DNA of 64,000 nucleotides from Bacteroidales bacterium (GTDB lineage: Bacteria; Bacteroidota; Bacteroidia; Bacteroidales; ML635J-15), in contig JAFZRE010000015.1 of the NCBI GenBank assembly GCA_017620015.1, positions 186,001-250,000 on the forward strand. The letters run 5' to 3'. Positions 8,496-17,125 of this stretch are shown here, one piece after another (position 1 is the stretch's first letter; the number at the start of each line of letters is the position of its first letter). The notes under the pieces were generated by a model. The model had not been told where the DNA came from. It saw only the letters and a list, made by a program, of their open reading frames with translations, and ran no database searches. The position numbers and the translations under genes were made by a program.

Positions 8496-8527
8496 TTTGC
8501 ACCATAAAAATAAAAGCAGTACCTTTG
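8496..8527 (+). promoter_or_regulatory. Promoter of the korDABC operon
   Basis: TTTG at 8496-8499 and TACCTTTG at 8520-8527 are separated by 20 bases. This is the best full match in the window to the Bacteroidetes -33/-7 promoter. The start codon follows 34 bases later. Confidence 0.78.
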
Positions 8528-8561
8528 GGAAAATTTTTAACAAAACAAACTTAATAATATT

Positions 8562-8789
8562 ATGGCAAAAATCAGAGGAGCCGTTAAAGTTGACACCGAA
8601 AAGTGCAAGGGCTGCAGCGTTTGCTTGGGTGCTTGTCCTATGGGTGTCCTTGATTTGGCAAAAGAAGTGAATGGTAAGGGGTACAACTACTGCTACATGA
8701 AAGACCCCGAGAAGTGCATTGGCTGCGCAAGCTGTGCTATTGTATGTCCCGATGGAGTAATTTCTGTCTATAAGGTAAAGGTGGACTAA
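8562..8789 (+). CDS. korD: 2-oxoacid:ferredoxin oxidoreductase, ferredoxin (delta) subunit
   Basis: 75 residues with two complete [4Fe-4S] motifs, CKGCSVCLGACP (from residue 15) and CIGCASCAIVCP (from about residue 47). It passes electrons from the thiamine-pyrophosphate site to ferredoxin. It is the first gene of a four-gene operon (delta, alpha, beta, gamma), followed after 23 bases by the alpha subunit. The assignment as a KorD/VorD-type subunit rests on this gene order. Confidence 0.93.
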   Translation: MAKIRGAVKVDTEKCKGCSVCLGACPMGVLDLAKEVNGKGYNYCYMKDPEKCIGCASCAIVCPDGVISVYKVKVD

Positions 8790-8812
8790 TTAATCTCAAA
8801 AAAATTAGCTAA

Positions 8813-9898
8813 ATGGAAAAGGAATTAAAGTTAATGAAAGGTAACGAAGCTATAGCAGAAGCTGCTATTCGTTACGGGGCAGACGCTTATTTCGGATATC
8901 CTATTACTCCGCAATCGGAAGTAATCGAATATTTCATGGAGCAGAACCCAATTGAGAGAACTGGTATGGTTGTATTGCAGGCAGAAAGTGAAGTTGCTGC
9001 AATCAATATGGTATATGGTGCCGCTGCTTGCGGTATGGCCGCTATGACATCTTCGTCAAGCCCGGGCTTCAGCTTGAAGCAGGAAGGTCTTTCATACATC
9101 GCTGGTGCAGAATTGCCCTGCTTGGTACTTAACGTAGTTAGAGGTGGACCAGGCCTTGGTACAATCCAGCCTTCACAGTCCGACTATTTCCAGTCAACCA
9201 AGGGCGGTGGACACGGTGACTACAGACTTATCGTTCTCGCACCTGCATCGGTTCAGGAAATGTACGACTTCGTACAGATAGGTTTCGACCTCGCTTTCAA
9301 GTACCGCAACCCTGTATTGATTCTTTCCGACGGTATCATCGGTCAGATGATGGAAAAGGTTGAAATTGGTCCTCAGAGAGTAAGAAGAACAATGGATGAA
9401 GTTATCAAGCAGTGCCCGTGGGCTACTACCGGCAAGACCGCTAACCGCGAACGCAACATCATAACTTCACTCGACCTTGTAGCTTCACGTCAGGAAGAAT
9501 TCAACCGCAAGCTCGTAAAGAAGTACGACACTATCCGCGAAAAGGAAGTAAGATGCGAATGCATCAACTGCGACGATGCCGACTATGTATTCGTAGCATA
9601 CGGAACATCATCACGTCTCTGCATGAAGGCAATGGATCTTCTGCGCAAGGAAGGATACAAGGTAGGTCTCGTTCGTCCTATCACTTTGTTCCCATACCCG
9701 TCGAAGATTATCGCTGGTCTCGCAGAGAGAGTAAAGGGATTCCTCACTATCGAAATGAGCACCGGACAGATGGTAGAAGACGTAATGCTCGCAGTAAACG
9801 GCAAGCGCCCAGTTAAGCACTATGGTCGTGTTGGCGGCGTTGTTCCGACTCCGGAAGAAATCGTTGACGCAATGAAGAATTTTATGAAAGGAGAATAA
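8813..9898 (+). CDS. korA: 2-oxoacid:ferredoxin oxidoreductase alpha subunit (KorA/VorB type)
   Basis: 361 residues. The N-terminus MKGNEAIAEAAIRYGADAYF and the segment GYPITPQSEVIEYF are conserved in the alpha subunit of 2-oxoglutarate and branched-chain 2-oxoacid ferredoxin oxidoreductases. MTSSSSPGFSLKQEGLSY lies around residue 80. The enzyme makes acyl-CoA from a 2-oxoacid, CoA and oxidised ferredoxin, or runs in reverse. In Bacteroidales this type feeds succinyl-CoA or branched-chain acyl-CoA pools. Sequence alone does not separate 2-oxoglutarate from 2-oxoisovalerate as substrate. The beta gene begins three bases after the stop. Confidence 0.93.
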   Translation: MEKELKLMKGNEAIAEAAIRYGADAYFGYPITPQSEVIEYFMEQNPIERTGMVVLQAESEVAAINMVYGAAACGMAAMTSSSSPGFSLKQEGLSYIAGAELPCLVLNVVRGGPGLGTIQPSQSDYFQSTKGGGHGDYRLIVLAPASVQEMYDFVQIGFDLAFKYRNPVLILSDGIIGQMMEKVEIGPQRVRRTMDEVIKQCPWATTGKTANRERNIITSLDLVASRQEEFNRKLVKKYDTIREKEVRCECINCDDADYVFVAYGTSSRLCMKAMDLLRKEGYKVGLVRPITLFPYPSKIIAGLAERVKGFLTIEMSTGQMVEDVMLAVNGKRPVKHYGRVGGVVPTPEEIVDAMKNFMKGE

Positions 9899-9901
9899 GT
9901 C

Positions 9902-10726
9902 ATGGCAGAATTAACAATTAACGATATAATCAAAGAAGAAAACCTTGTTTACAAGAAAACAAAGGTAATGACCGATAACGTGATGCACTACTGCCCAGGT
10001 TGCGGACACGGAACTACCCACCGCCTTGTTGCTGAAGTTATCGAAGAATTAGGAATTCAGGACAAGACCATCGGTGTCACTCCAGTAGGATGCTCGGTTT
10101 TGATGTACAACTACCTCGACATCGATATGCAGGAGGCTGCTCACGGTCGTGCACCTGCCATCGCAACAGCTATCAAGAGGGTTATGCCCGACAAGTTCGT
10201 ATTCACCTATCAGGGCGACGGTGACTTGGCAGCTATCGGTACTGCCGAAACAATCCACAGCTGCAACAGAGGCGAAAACATCACCATCATATTCGTAAAC
10301 AATGGTATCTACGGTATGACTGGCGGTCAGATGGCTCCTACTACACTTGCTGGAATGAAGGCTGTTACTTGCCCACGCGGTCGTGACGTCAACACAATGG
10401 GTTACCCACTGCACATCACCGAACTCATCGCTCAGTTGCCGAATGTTCGCTTCGTAACACGTCAGTCGGTTCACACTCCGGCAAACGTTCGCAAGGCTAA
10501 GGCTGCTATCCGCAAGGCTTTCGAAAACCAGAAGGACGGCAAAGGCGGACTTTCGTTCGTTGAAATAGTTTCGAACTGCAACTCCAACTGGAAGATGACA
10601 GCAGTTGACGCAAACAAGTGGATGGAAGAAAACACTTTCAAGGAGTATCCGCTCGGCGACATCAAGGTTGAATGGGAACTTCAGGAAGGTAAAATCAGCT
10701 TAAGAAACAGAAAGTTGGACTACTAA
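9902..10726 (+). CDS. korB: 2-oxoacid:ferredoxin oxidoreductase beta subunit (TPP-binding)
   Basis: 274 residues. CPGCGHGTTHRLVAEV near residue 31 is the start of the TPP domain. The thiamine-diphosphate/Mg motif is GDGDLAAIGTAE... ending in NNGIYGMTGGQ. It binds TPP and carries out the decarboxylation step. It lies between the alpha and gamma genes with spacings of 3 and 12 bases. Confidence 0.94.
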   Translation: MAELTINDIIKEENLVYKKTKVMTDNVMHYCPGCGHGTTHRLVAEVIEELGIQDKTIGVTPVGCSVLMYNYLDIDMQEAAHGRAPAIATAIKRVMPDKFVFTYQGDGDLAAIGTAETIHSCNRGENITIIFVNNGIYGMTGGQMAPTTLAGMKAVTCPRGRDVNTMGYPLHITELIAQLPNVRFVTRQSVHTPANVRKAKAAIRKAFENQKDGKGGLSFVEIVSNCNSNWKMTAVDANKWMEENTFKEYPLGDIKVEWELQEGKISLRNRKLDY

Positions 10727-10738
10727 AAATTTAAGATC

Positions 10739-11281
10739 ATGACAGAAGAAATAATTATAGCAGGATTCGGCGGACAGGGTGTCCTCTCTATGGGTAAGAT
10801 TTTGGCATACTCTGGACTTATGCAGGGACAGGAAATCGCATGGATGCCTTCCTACGGACCAGAAATGAGAGGCGGAACATCAAACGTTACCGTTATCATC
10901 AGCGACGAAAGAGTTAGCTCTCCTATCCTCACCCAGTACGACACGGTTATCGTTCTTAACCAGCAGTCGATGGACAAGTTCGAAAGCACAGTAAAACCTG
11001 GCGGAACTTTGATTTTCGACCCGAACGGAATCACTAAGATGCCAACCCGCAAGGACATCAACATCTACAAGATTGAAGCTGCACAGCTGGCATCCGACAT
11101 GGGTAACCAGAAGGTTTTCAACATGATTGTCCTCGGTGCTTTCCTCAAGGTTAGACCAATCGTTGACAACCGTTATGTTGAAGAAGGTTTGAGACACTCT
11201 CTTCCAGAACGCGCCCACAAGCTTATTCCATTGAACATGGAAGCTATCGAAAAGGGCAAGGCAGAAGTTGTAAAGATGTAA
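10739..11281 (+). CDS. korC: 2-oxoacid:ferredoxin oxidoreductase gamma subunit
   Basis: 180 residues. The N-terminal GFGGQGVLSMGKILAYSG and the following WMPSYGPEMRGGTSNVTV are the two signature blocks of the gamma domain of pyruvate/2-oxoacid ferredoxin oxidoreductases. It completes the alpha-beta-gamma-delta enzyme. Last gene of the operon, followed by a strong terminator at 11300-11330. Confidence 0.94.
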   Translation: MTEEIIIAGFGGQGVLSMGKILAYSGLMQGQEIAWMPSYGPEMRGGTSNVTVIISDERVSSPILTQYDTVIVLNQQSMDKFESTVKPGGTLIFDPNGITKMPTRKDINIYKIEAAQLASDMGNQKVFNMIVLGAFLKVRPIVDNRYVEEGLRHSLPERAHKLIPLNMEAIEKGKAEVVKM

Positions 11282-11299
11282 ACTCTACCTTATATCAGA

Positions 11300-11330
11300 A
11301 AAAAAGCCACCAATTGGTGGCTTTTTTTGT
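11300..11330. terminator. Bidirectional rho-independent terminator
   Basis: AAAAAGCCACC, loop AATT, GGTGGCTTTTTTT: a perfect stem flanked by A- and T-tracts between the convergent korC and MATE genes. Confidence 0.93.
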
Positions 11331-11336
11331 AAACAA

Positions 11337-12674
11337 TCAATAATAACGATACCTACTTCTCAATTTTACAACGAATAACAGCGTTAAGACCAAAGCCATT
11401 ATTTCCGCCAAAATAACTGCGAACCAGATGCCGTCCAAACCGAAAATCAACGGCAGAACAAGCACAGCAAAAGTTTCGAACACAAGCGTACGGGCTGTTG
11501 CCAACACCGCCGAGACAACTCCATTGTTTAGCGCAGTAAAAAAAGATGAGACATAGCCGTTGAAACCTGCCAACAGGAACGAAATGCTGTAGATGCGAAA
11601 AGCCTTGTCGGTAAGTTCCAGCAAATCAGAATCATAACCTGCGAAAAGCAAAGCCAATGGTCTCGCTAGAAATTGCGTGACAATGACAAGCCCAGCGCTT
11701 ATCAATGCAATGATATGCACACTTTTAAGAAACACATTCTTCAATTCCTCATCGTTACGCGCACCATAGTTGTAGCTGACAATCGGAGCAGAACCCATGC
11801 TGAAACCAATAAACAGAGTGAAGAATATAAAAGTGATGTACATTATAACTCCGTAAGCCGCCACGCCATCCTCGCCTATATACTTCATAAGCTGATAGTT
11901 GTAAAGTGCAGAAACTACCGTCATCGACACGGTTGAGAAAAATTCGCTCATACCGTTGAGTGTTGTCTGCCACAATGCCTTAAAGTCGAAAAGCGGCTTA
12001 ACAATACGAAGCAGAGATGTATTTGGAAACGCAAAATAAAACACAGGAATCACGCCGCCTACCACCTGCGACAATACCGTAGCAAAGGCCGCCCCCATCA
12101 GTCCCCAGTCGAACAACAAGATGAAAACTATGTCGAGAATAATGTTCAGCACACCCGAAATTACTGTAACCAGCAAGCCCATCTTTGGTCGTTCGGCAGT
12201 TACAAAAAGCGACTGGAACATATTCTGAAGCGTGAAGAAGGGCAGTGCAACCAGAACAATCTGTCCATAAACGACGCTTTCATTCAGCAACTTGCCTGTT
12301 GCACCAAGCATAATTGCGACAGGTCTAACCAATATATAACCCAGTACGCCAAGCACAATGCCCGACAATATCCCCACAACAACCAGCATTGAGAAAATTC
12401 TATTCGCCCTCTCGTTGTTTCCTTCGCCAATAGTCTTGGCAATCAATGCACTTCCTCCAGAGCCGAACATAAAGCCAACAATTCCAAGAAACATCAGCAA
12501 GGGCATTATAAGGTTGATTGCGGCAAAAGGAGTCTTGCCGACGAAATTCGACACAAAAATACCGTCCACCACGCCATAAATCGATGTAAATACCATCATT
12601 ACCATCGACGGCAAGGTAAACCTCAGCAACTTGCTATAGCTGAAATGGTCGGACAGTTGAATCGTTTGTGCCAT
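11337..12674 (-). CDS. MATE-family multidrug efflux transporter
   Basis: 445 residues from the ATG at 12674 (MAQTIQLSDHFSYSKLLRFT); the longer open frame runs into the outer-membrane factor gene and is rejected. It has about 12 membrane segments in two MATE halves, with PSMVMMVFTSIYGVVDGIFV at the start of the first. These exporters are driven by Na+ or H+. It has its own -7 box (12695-12702) and is separate from, but next to, the RND efflux operon. It may respond to the same conditions, though I see no shared operator. Substrate unknown. Confidence 0.92.
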   Translation of the reverse strand: MAQTIQLSDHFSYSKLLRFTLPSMVMMVFTSIYGVVDGIFVSNFVGKTPFAAINLIMPLLMFLGIVGFMFGSGGSALIAKTIGEGNNERANRIFSMLVVVGILSGIVLGVLGYILVRPVAIMLGATGKLLNESVVYGQIVLVALPFFTLQNMFQSLFVTAERPKMGLLVTVISGVLNIILDIVFILLFDWGLMGAAFATVLSQVVGGVIPVFYFAFPNTSLLRIVKPLFDFKALWQTTLNGMSEFFSTVSMTVVSALYNYQLMKYIGEDGVAAYGVIMYITFIFFTLFIGFSMGSAPIVSYNYGARNDEELKNVFLKSVHIIALISAGLVIVTQFLARPLALLFAGYDSDLLELTDKAFRIYSISFLLAGFNGYVSSFFTALNNGVVSAVLATARTLVFETFAVLVLPLIFGLDGIWFAVILAEIMALVLTLLFVVKLRSRYRYY

Positions 12675-12694
12675 TATTTCTAATTTTAAGGTTG

Positions 12695-12702
12695 CAAAAC
12701 TA
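12695..12702 (-). promoter_or_regulatory. -7 promoter box for the MATE gene
   Basis: Minus strand TAGTTTTG fits TAnnTTTG and lies 20 bases before the ATG, immediately behind the stop codon of the outer-membrane factor. Confidence 0.55.
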
Positions 12703-12708
12703 CAATTT

Positions 12709-13980
12709 TCATTGTTCGGGACAAACCGCCTTATACAAATTGATGAAACTCTGTTGCATTTCAAGCCAGTCGGCTGTCTGCAGAAGCTGAGCATCGAGCC
12801 AAGCGCTTTGGGCGACAAGCACTTCCAGATAGGTTGTGTTGGCATAGCGGTTATGTTCAATGCTGTTTTCGTAGGCTTTTTGCGCAGCGTCCACCTGCAG
12901 AGTACGAGCCTCTTCTCGCGCACGGCAAGCCAGACAATCGGCCAAAGCATTGCGGACTTCGCCACCCGCGGTAAGCAAAGCCTTCTCGAAAGCAATCTGC
13001 GCCTGCTCGCGCTGTAATTTCGCCACTTTCAGGTTGGCTTTCAGACGCCCCATAGCAAACAGGGGCTGCACAAGCGTACCGATGGCATTGAGCAGAAGCT
13101 GGGCTGGGTTTACGATTTCGCCTATGTTGTTTGTCCAGCCCGCGCTTCCGCTAATTGAAAATGTTGGATAAAACTCCGACCTCGCAACTTTCACATTGCA
13201 GAACATCGACCGAAGTTCGTATTCCGCCGCCAATACATCGGGACGCGACGACAAGGTTTCGAGCGGAATCGGTCTATCCACATTCATTACAACGCCTTTC
13301 GCTTCTTCATAGGATGTCCGCCTTATATGTTCAGGATGACGATTAAGCATTAGACAAATGGCTGTTTCGGTTTTCAAAATTTGCGCTTCGAGCATCGCCA
13401 ATGATGCAACAACTCCTTGATAAGATGCTTCGGCTTGATTTACAGCTGCTTCGCTTTGTTGCCCGACTTCTTGAAAAGCACGGAGAGCACGCAGATTTTC
13501 CTGCTGTATATTTATAGCCTCGTGAGTAATGGCATATTGTCTGTCGAGCATAATAAGAGTGTAGTAGGCATTTGCCAGTTCGGCAGCTATCTGGATTCTA
13601 GCATATTTCAACTGGGCGGTATCCTTCTGCAACTGCAATTTTGCCATTTCCTTCTGATAATGCTGCTTGCCACCGAAATTCAGTTCCCAGTTCATCGTAA
13701 CAGGCAACTCGTATGTAAATGCCGATGGCGTGCTTTGCGCTTTCGACACCGAAGCCGACGGTGCAAACGAAAAACTCGGCAAATAACTCAACTTTGCAGA
13801 TTTCATCATTGCCTCCGACTGCTCCAGAGCAAGTTGAGCAATCCGCAAGTCGCTATTGGAGTCCAGTGCCTCGGCAATGTAGTTTTGCAATAATGGGTCT
13901 GGAAAGATTTGTTGCCACGACTGAGCATAGGTATAATTTGCAAACAGCACAAAGAACAATATGACAATATGCTTTTTCAT
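12709..13980 (-). CDS. TolC-type outer-membrane efflux factor
   Basis: 423 residues from the ATG at 13980 (MKKHIVILFFVLFANYTYAQ, a type I signal peptide). The body has the two-fold pattern of long heptad-rich helices seen in TolC/OprM proteins (for example QSEAAVNQAEASYQGVVASL), with SRPDVLAAEYELRS in the conserved mid region. It forms the outer-membrane channel of the tripartite pump encoded just upstream. Its start overlaps the RND stop by four bases (ATGA). There is no lipobox, so unlike OprM it is probably not a lipoprotein. Confidence 0.92.
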   Translation of the reverse strand: MKKHIVILFFVLFANYTYAQSWQQIFPDPLLQNYIAEALDSNSDLRIAQLALEQSEAMMKSAKLSYLPSFSFAPSASVSKAQSTPSAFTYELPVTMNWELNFGGKQHYQKEMAKLQLQKDTAQLKYARIQIAAELANAYYTLIMLDRQYAITHEAINIQQENLRALRAFQEVGQQSEAAVNQAEASYQGVVASLAMLEAQILKTETAICLMLNRHPEHIRRTSYEEAKGVVMNVDRPIPLETLSSRPDVLAAEYELRSMFCNVKVARSEFYPTFSISGSAGWTNNIGEIVNPAQLLLNAIGTLVQPLFAMGRLKANLKVAKLQREQAQIAFEKALLTAGGEVRNALADCLACRAREEARTLQVDAAQKAYENSIEHNRYANTTYLEVLVAQSAWLDAQLLQTADWLEMQQSFINLYKAVCPEQ

Positions 13981-16900
13981 TGGACAACCTCCTTTTTTAC
14001 AACCTTTCCTCCCCTCTCCTGCCACTTCTGGAACACCACAAACAACGACGGCACTGCGATTAGCAGGCCTATGGTTCCGAACAACATTCCACCCACCACG
14101 CACACACCGATGGTATGACTGCCGTTTGCCCCTGCGCCAGAGGCAAACATCAAGGGCAACATACCGAAAATCATAGTTAAAGAAGTCATCAAAATAGGAC
14201 GCAGACGCATCTTGGCACCTTGTAGCGCAGCCTGCTTGAGCGACAGTCCCGACTTACGGCTTTGCGAAGCGTACTCGTTAATCAGTATTGCAGTCTTCGA
14301 CAGCAATCCGACAAGCATAATAAGTCCAATCTGCATATAAATGTTGTTCTCTATGCCGAAAATCTTCGCAAAAAGCAGACTTCCTGCCAGTCCGAAAGGA
14401 ACAGACAGCATTACCGCCAATGGTGTGAACAGGCTCTCGTACAACGCAACCATTACCAAATAAACGAATAATATGCTGATAATTAAAATTATGACAATAC
14501 TATTCCCCATCTTGCTCTCCTCGCGGGTTATACCGCTGAACTCGACACTGTAGCCCACAGGCAATTCCTTGTCGGCAACCTCACGGATAGCCTTGATTGC
14601 AGAACCCGTACTGCCACCCTCGGCAACATTGCCAGATACATCAATGCAACTTAGCATATTAAGGCTACTAAGTGTCTGCGGCATATATTCCTTAGTAAGA
14701 GTAACGAACTGAGTAATTGGCAACATTGCACCCGATTCGGAGCGAACAAAAAGTTGCTCAAGCGATTCGGGGCGGGAACGGTCTGAGGGGCGAAGTTGTA
14801 GAGCAACTTGGTAATTTTTAGAGTAGTTATTGAAGTATGAGATGTAATCGCCCCCCAGATACGAACCCATTTCATTCAGTACGGTTGCTGGAGAAATTCC
14901 CGTTTTTTTGCATCGTGAAACATCCACATCGACGCGATATTGCGGATAATTGACATTAAAATTGGAATATAAATCGCCTATTTCTGGGCGTTCGCTTAGT
15001 TTCTCGACAAAATTGTCTGTTACTTGCTTCAAAGTGCGAATGTTGGAACCATTGCGGTCCTGCACCGAAAATTCGAAGCCGCTGCCACCGCCATAGCCTT
15101 CAATCATTCCGGGCTCCATCACAAACGACTCGGCTTCGTGTTCCTGCGCCAGCATCTCTTCTATTTGCTCCATAATTCCTGCCGAAGAATTTTCGTAACC
15201 CTTGCGTTCGCACCACGGCTTCAACTGCACAAAAATCTCAGCTCCATTGCTTCCAGAGCCAATGCCCACCACTCCGCCAACCGACTCAACTGCAGGCAGT
15301 TCCTGAATCTTGTCGCTAACACGGTTCATTATAGTGCGCGTCTTATCCATCGAATAACCAGCCGGAGCATTTATTTCCACAAACAAAGTTCCCATATCCT
15401 CCGAAGGTACAAATCCTGTCGGCACGGCCTTGAAAAGCAATACCATAAGCACAATTGCAACGACGACACAGCCCATCGTAATCCATTTGCGCCGTATGAA
15501 AAGCAGAACTATATTTCCATAATGCCTTGCCAGCGACTTGAATGTAATTTCGTACACCTTTCTGACACGCGAAGAAAAAGAAGCTTTGCCTTCCGTAGCT
15601 GGTTTTAGGATTAGCGCACACAATGCTGGCGACAGCGTAAGCGCATTCACAAACGAAATGCCGACTGCAACCGCCATCGTCAAGCCAAACTGCCTAAAAA
15701 ATATGCCAGTTGTGCCACCCATAAACGAAACGGGAATGAAAATCACCATAAACACCAGCGAGGTCGTAAACAAGGTTACCGACAAGCCTTTCATAGCACC
15801 TACAGAAGCCTCGTGCGCCGACTTGCAACCCGAATCGAACCGAGCCTTTACCGCCTCGACCACAACGATTGAATCATCGACCACTGTGCCTATCACAAGC
15901 ACCAATGCAAAGAGTGTAAGCAAGTTGATGGAAAAACCTGCAACTTTCATAAATGCAAATGTACCGACCAGCGAAACAATAATTCCAATGGCGGGAATAA
16001 TAGTAGCGCGGAAATCCTGCAAGAAGAAAAACACCACCACAAGAACCAAAAATATTGCAATAATGAGCGTTACAATGACTTCGCGAATTGATGCGAAAAG
16101 GAAGTCGTTGGTATTGTCGAAAGTTACAATGCGAATGTCCTTGGGCAGATTTTTCTCCACATCCTCAAGCAACTTGTCAATTTCGAGGTTAATTTTTGTG
16201 GCATTGGAACCTGCAATCTGATGCACGGAACCCATAACGCCCGGATGTCCGTTTATTCGGTTTGTATAGGCATAGTCCGACTGTCCCAGTTCGATGTCGG
16301 CGACATCTTTCAGATACAGTTCCTCGCCAGTTGGCAACGAGGCAATAACCAAGTTCTCAAACTCGGAAATCTCGGTCTTTCGACCAGTATAGCGCAGTGA
16401 ATATTGGAAAACATTGTCGGAATTTTCACCCAGTGCGCCAACGGATACCTCGATATTCTGCTCTGCCAGAACCTCGCTTATGTCACTTGGCATAAGGCTG
16501 TGACGAGCCATCACATCGGGCTTGAGCCAAATACGCAGTGCATATTGAGCACCCCAAACTTCCACCTTTCCGACACCATTTATGCGCATAATGGCAGGTC
16601 GAAGATTGTTGTAGAAATAGTTGCTAAGAAAATTCTCATCGTAAGTGCCATCCGGACTTTCCAAGGCTATGATTCGTAGTTGCCCAGGCTGTTGCTTTTC
16701 GGTGGAAACACCAAGTTGAAGCACCTCTGCGGGCAACTGTGCCTGCGCCTGAATGACGCGGTTCTGCATATAAACCGCAGCCATATCGGCATTGGTGCCC
16801 TGCTCGAAGAAAACCGTTATGCTTGCCGAACCATTGCCTGCCGACGAGGTCATATAGGTCATACCTTCCACACCGTTTATCGCTTCTTCCAGCGGCATAA

Positions 16901-17087
16901 CCACGCTTTTGTGTACAGTTTCGGCACTTGCCCCCGGATACGAAGCCCACACATATATTGCAGGCGGAGCAATGTCGGGATACTTCTCCACAGGCAATGT
17001 CGTGAGCGCAATTGCCCCCAGCGCCACAATGAAAACACTGATGACTATGGAAAGCAACGGTCTGTCTATAAAGGTTTTGACATTCAT
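13977..17087 (-). CDS. RND-family inner-membrane drug transporter (HAE1/AcrB type)
   Basis: 1036 residues from the ATG at 17087 (MNVKTFIDRPLLSIVISVF); a TTG three codons upstream is less likely. It has twelve predicted membrane helices with two large periplasmic loops. The AcrB landmarks are present: LPVEKYPDIAPP near residue 35, GTVVDDSIVVVEAVKARF in TM4 with the paired aspartates of the proton relay, and the second-half repeat. It uses the proton gradient to pump hydrophobic compounds through the adaptor and TolC-like channel. Sits between the adaptor (38 bases upstream) and channel genes. Confidence 0.96.
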   Translation of the reverse strand: MNVKTFIDRPLLSIVISVFIVALGAIALTTLPVEKYPDIAPPAIYVWASYPGASAETVHKSVVMPLEEAINGVEGMTYMTSSAGNGSASITVFFEQGTNADMAAVYMQNRVIQAQAQLPAEVLQLGVSTEKQQPGQLRIIALESPDGTYDENFLSNYFYNNLRPAIMRINGVGKVEVWGAQYALRIWLKPDVMARHSLMPSDISEVLAEQNIEVSVGALGENSDNVFQYSLRYTGRKTEISEFENLVIASLPTGEELYLKDVADIELGQSDYAYTNRINGHPGVMGSVHQIAGSNATKINLEIDKLLEDVEKNLPKDIRIVTFDNTNDFLFASIREVIVTLIIAIFLVLVVVFFFLQDFRATIIPAIGIIVSLVGTFAFMKVAGFSINLLTLFALVLVIGTVVDDSIVVVEAVKARFDSGCKSAHEASVGAMKGLSVTLFTTSLVFMVIFIPVSFMGGTTGIFFRQFGLTMAVAVGISFVNALTLSPALCALILKPATEGKASFSSRVRKVYEITFKSLARHYGNIVLLFIRRKWITMGCVVVAIVLMVLLFKAVPTGFVPSEDMGTLFVEINAPAGYSMDKTRTIMNRVSDKIQELPAVESVGGVVGIGSGSNGAEIFVQLKPWCERKGYENSSAGIMEQIEEMLAQEHEAESFVMEPGMIEGYGGGSGFEFSVQDRNGSNIRTLKQVTDNFVEKLSERPEIGDLYSNFNVNYPQYRVDVDVSRCKKTGISPATVLNEMGSYLGGDYISYFNNYSKNYQVALQLRPSDRSRPESLEQLFVRSESGAMLPITQFVTLTKEYMPQTLSSLNMLSCIDVSGNVAEGGSTGSAIKAIREVADKELPVGYSVEFSGITREESKMGNSIVIILIISILFVYLVMVALYESLFTPLAVMLSVPFGLAGSLLFAKIFGIENNIYMQIGLIMLVGLLSKTAILINEYASQSRKSGLSLKQAALQGAKMRLRPILMTSLTMIFGMLPLMFASGAGANGSHTIGVCVVGGMLFGTIGLLIAVPSLFVVFQKWQERGGKVVKKEVVQ

Positions 17088-17125
17088 AAAATACAATTTT
17101 TAATTTTGCGGAAAGCATTGCTATG

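Larger units (their letters stand above)
8124..8561. other. 438-base intergenic region with two divergent promoters
   Basis: No gene seen. It holds the tRNA promoter box at its left end (8135-8142, minus strand) and the oxidoreductase operon promoter at its right end (8496-8527, plus strand). The middle is AT-rich and shows no clear hairpin or reading frame of note. Confidence 0.6.

Noticed and set aside
12675..12995. Upstream extension of the MATE gene
   Set aside because: It lies inside the outer-membrane factor coding sequence and beyond the gene's own -7 box.
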